Shown: positions 38,397 to 39,698 of the stretch, one piece after another
Layout: every line of letters begins with the position of its first letter
Numbering within the stretch: the stretch's first letter is position 1
Origin: a virus
Length of the DNA: 39,698 nucleotides
Direction: 5' to 3' (one strand)
Virus record (IMG/VR): IMGVR_UViG_3300028008_000037
Span: 1-39,698 of that record
Program-made: the position numbers and the translations under genes
The notes under the pieces: model-generated
Told to the model about the DNA's origin: nothing
The model's input: only the letters and a program-made list of their open reading frames with translations
Databases searched by the model: none

Positions 38397-38993
38397 TTAC
38401 CACTTCCTACATGACCAGTATCTTGCCTTTGTACGCGGTCCTGGATTATCACAGTTATGTCTAGCACGGAATGAGCGCCTTGCAGCTGGATTATTTTTTC
38501 TAATCTTCATTGACTTACCTTTAACACTACTACCACCGTGTCCAAAGTTTACTTTTTTAACATTACCTGTCTTTGGGTCTTTAACATAAACTTTAAACTT
38601 CTTAACATCACCTTGCATAGGCTTGCCTAATTTAACTTTACGTCCTCGGTATTCTGCTTCGTCTATCGGGTCATCATCTTCGTTGTACCACAAAACACCA
38701 TATTCTTCAAAAAAGTCATCATCGTCTTCGTATGTTTCTTCGTCTTCGTCGAGTTTATCATTTGTAGATATTTCAATGTCAAAATCATTGTAACCTTGAT
38801 CAAATACATATTCACTTAATTTTTGTGCAAATTCGTCTGCTTCTTCTGATGTAAGTTCTTTTGCTAGAGGCATTTCAAATATCGTAGCACCTTGCTCTGA
38901 TTCAAATACATAACTTCCTGGAAATACTGACTCATTTAAGCCTTCGCTTAGTGTGTCCTGTTTTTCCATTACTACTCTTATAAAGTGTTCCAT
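38397..38993 (-). CDS. Conserved phage structural-type protein with basic C-terminal motif
   Basis: A 198-residue protein. The N-terminal half is acidic and disordered (DEDEETYEDDDDFFEEYG around residue 85). The C-terminal half holds EAEYRGRKVKLGKPMQGDVK, KKFKVYVKDPKTGNVKKVNF, then GHGGSSVKGKSMKIRKNNPA and ARRSFRARHNCDNPGPRTKA, a strongly conserved-looking basic module found in T4-like marine phages near virion genes. The RxxxCDxPGPRTKxRYWSCRKW end could bind metal or nucleic acid. It has a GGAAGC ribosome site. Probably a virion component. Confidence 0.7.
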   Translation of the reverse strand: MEHFIRVVMEKQDTLSEGLNESVFPGSYVFESEQGATIFEMPLAKELTSEEADEFAQKLSEYVFDQGYNDFDIEISTNDKLDEDEETYEDDDDFFEEYGVLWYNEDDDPIDEAEYRGRKVKLGKPMQGDVKKFKVYVKDPKTGNVKKVNFGHGGSSVKGKSMKIRKNNPAARRSFRARHNCDNPGPRTKARYWSCRKW

Positions 38994-39002
38994 GATGCTT
39001 CC

Positions 39003-39353
39003 TTAATGATTTAATTGAATACTAGTAACTGTTCCATCTGTCCAATTACTTACAACAGCTCTTACCCATACATAGTTACCTGTAAAGTTTTTAATATGTG
39101 AGCCTGTTGCAGATGCACTATCGTCATGTTCTGTTGAATCTAGTGTAAACCAATCATCAGAAGTTGGATCAATTGCAAGTGTTGCCTGCATTTTAATCTT
39201 ACCTATAAATCCGGTTATATTATATTGTACTGTATGTAAACCGTCTGCACGGCCATAATAACCGTCGCCTTTATACTTTTCACCTGTGTAGGATTCTATT
39301 GTACTATCACCAGGGTGTGATTGATTAGATAATATTGTTTCGCTCTGTGCCAT
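39003..39353 (-). CDS. Virion structural protein (small, beta-rich)
   Basis: A 116-residue protein starting MAQSETILSNQSHPGDSTIE, beta-strand rich (HTVQYNITGFIGKIKMQATL) with a conserved-looking C-terminal FTGNYVWVRAVVSNWTDGTV that recurs in small T4-like structural proteins. It has a late promoter (GATAAATA) ending 5 bases before its ATG, so predicted initiation falls at or next to the start codon; it would then be almost leaderless. A decoration or tail-surface role is plausible. Confidence 0.65.
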   Translation of the reverse strand: MAQSETILSNQSHPGDSTIESYTGEKYKGDGYYGRADGLHTVQYNITGFIGKIKMQATLAIDPTSDDWFTLDSTEHDDSASATGSHIKNFTGNYVWVRAVVSNWTDGTVTSIQLNH

Positions 39354-39358
39354 GTAAG

Positions 39359-39366
39359 TATTTATC
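39359..39366 (-). promoter_or_regulatory. T4-type late promoter element (GATAAATA)
   Basis: GATAAATA followed by C on the minus strand, in the 20-nt gap before the ATG at 39353. T4 spacing puts initiation at about 39353, the first base of the start codon. Confidence 0.5.
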
Positions 39367-39373
39367 TAAAACA

Positions 39374-39698
39374 CTACATAGCGACAATTTTATCAATTCG
39401 GCGAATATTGCTTAAAAATAAGTTAATTAATGCAAGACTTTTCTCATCTCTAACAAAAAAATAATATCCGTCTACATAACTGCTTTCTTCACACTTTCTA
39501 ATTAGAGTAGGACCTGCCTTAATTAAATTAGGATTATTATGTACAAATTTAGCAAATTCAGGAGTACCTTTAGCTCTGCCTAAAGTAACTTTATACTCAA
39601 ATTCAGGATACGAGTCAGATATAATAACATTAGGTTTAAGTGTATATGCTGAGTTAGGCTCCCAAAACTCTCTAAAACACTCTGGAGTTAGTGTATTC
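39374..39698 (-). CDS. Conserved T4-like phage protein, C-terminal part (5' end outside window)
   Basis: The frame is open from the right edge to a TAG at 39374-39376, so about 108 C-terminal residues are visible. Segments include CFREFWEPNSAYTLKPNVII near the cut, then FEYKVTLGRAKGTPEFAKFV, a Cys/Lys part LIKAGPTLIRKCEESSYVDG, and the end YYFFVRDEKSLALINLFLSN followed by IRRIDKIVAM. The YYFxVRD..SL.L.NLF pattern is familiar to me from T4-like cyanophage proteins, but I cannot name it. Probably a conserved phage protein transcribed leftwards; gene start and function are not visible. Confidence 0.6.
   Translation of the reverse strand, partial: NTLTPECFREFWEPNSAYTLKPNVIISDSYPEFEYKVTLGRAKGTPEFAKFVHNNPNLIKAGPTLIRKCEESSYVDGYYFFVRDEKSLALINLFLSNIRRIDKIVAM

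Noticed and set aside
1-39698. tRNA genes, integrase or IS elements
   Set aside because: Gaps between genes are too short for tRNAs and no cloverleaf, recombinase or transposase motif was seen.

Overview
The window looks like part of the genome of an AT-rich, T4-like marine myovirus of the cyanophage/pelagiphage type. The evidence is a family B DNA polymerase (gp43-like), a gp45-like sliding clamp, a T4 RNase H-type flap nuclease, a DsbA-like DNA-binding protein, T4-style late promoters (NATAAATA) and large modular tail-fibre genes. Genes are packed tightly, often with 1-17 nt overlaps, and no tRNA, integrase, IS element or CRISPR array was seen. The host cannot be read from the sequence; an alphaproteobacterium such as SAR11 is only a guess, from base composition and a YdcH/DUF465-like gene.

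Layout. (1) 2-11232, + strand: a large structural gene cut by the left edge, a small conserved structural gene, then three tandem tail-fibre paralogues sharing an N-terminal module. (2) 11254-11283: a terminator hairpin that can work in both directions, where the + and - blocks converge. (3) 11302-19476, - strand: one more fibre gene, small conserved genes, a VWA-metallopeptidase/MoxR ATPase pair, more small genes and RNase H. (4) 19541-26312, - strand: QueE, GTP cyclohydrolase I, HIT protein, phosphoribosyltransferase, 2OG-Fe(II) oxygenase, cupin, glycosyltransferase and a QueD-like protein. (5) 26316-33590, - strand: an unknown gene, a YdcH-like gene, a TGT/DpdA-like transglycosylase, the sliding clamp, a TagD-like cytidylyltransferase, tiny genes, DNA polymerase and a DsbA-like gene. 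(6) 33595-39698, - strand: a cassette of probable virion or internal proteins, including a nucleotidyltransferase-domain protein and a ParB-domain protein, ending in a gene cut by the right edge.

How the genes work together. The most notable system is a probable 7-deazaguanine pathway. FolE (GTP to dihydroneopterin triphosphate), a QueD-like protein and QueE could together make carboxy-deazaguanine, and the TGT/DpdA-like enzyme could exchange a deazaguanine base into phage DNA. No QueC was seen in the window. The folE-queE and clamp-dpdA transcription units start from promoters sharing 19 identical bases. Seven sigma70-type promoters with exact 17-bp spacers serve the metabolic and replication genes, while late-type NATAAATA elements precede structural genes, which fits a T4-like early/late programme. 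One small gene (17422-17712) has its ribosome-binding site and start codon in a hairpin that a late transcript would lose, as described for T4 genes such as e and soc.
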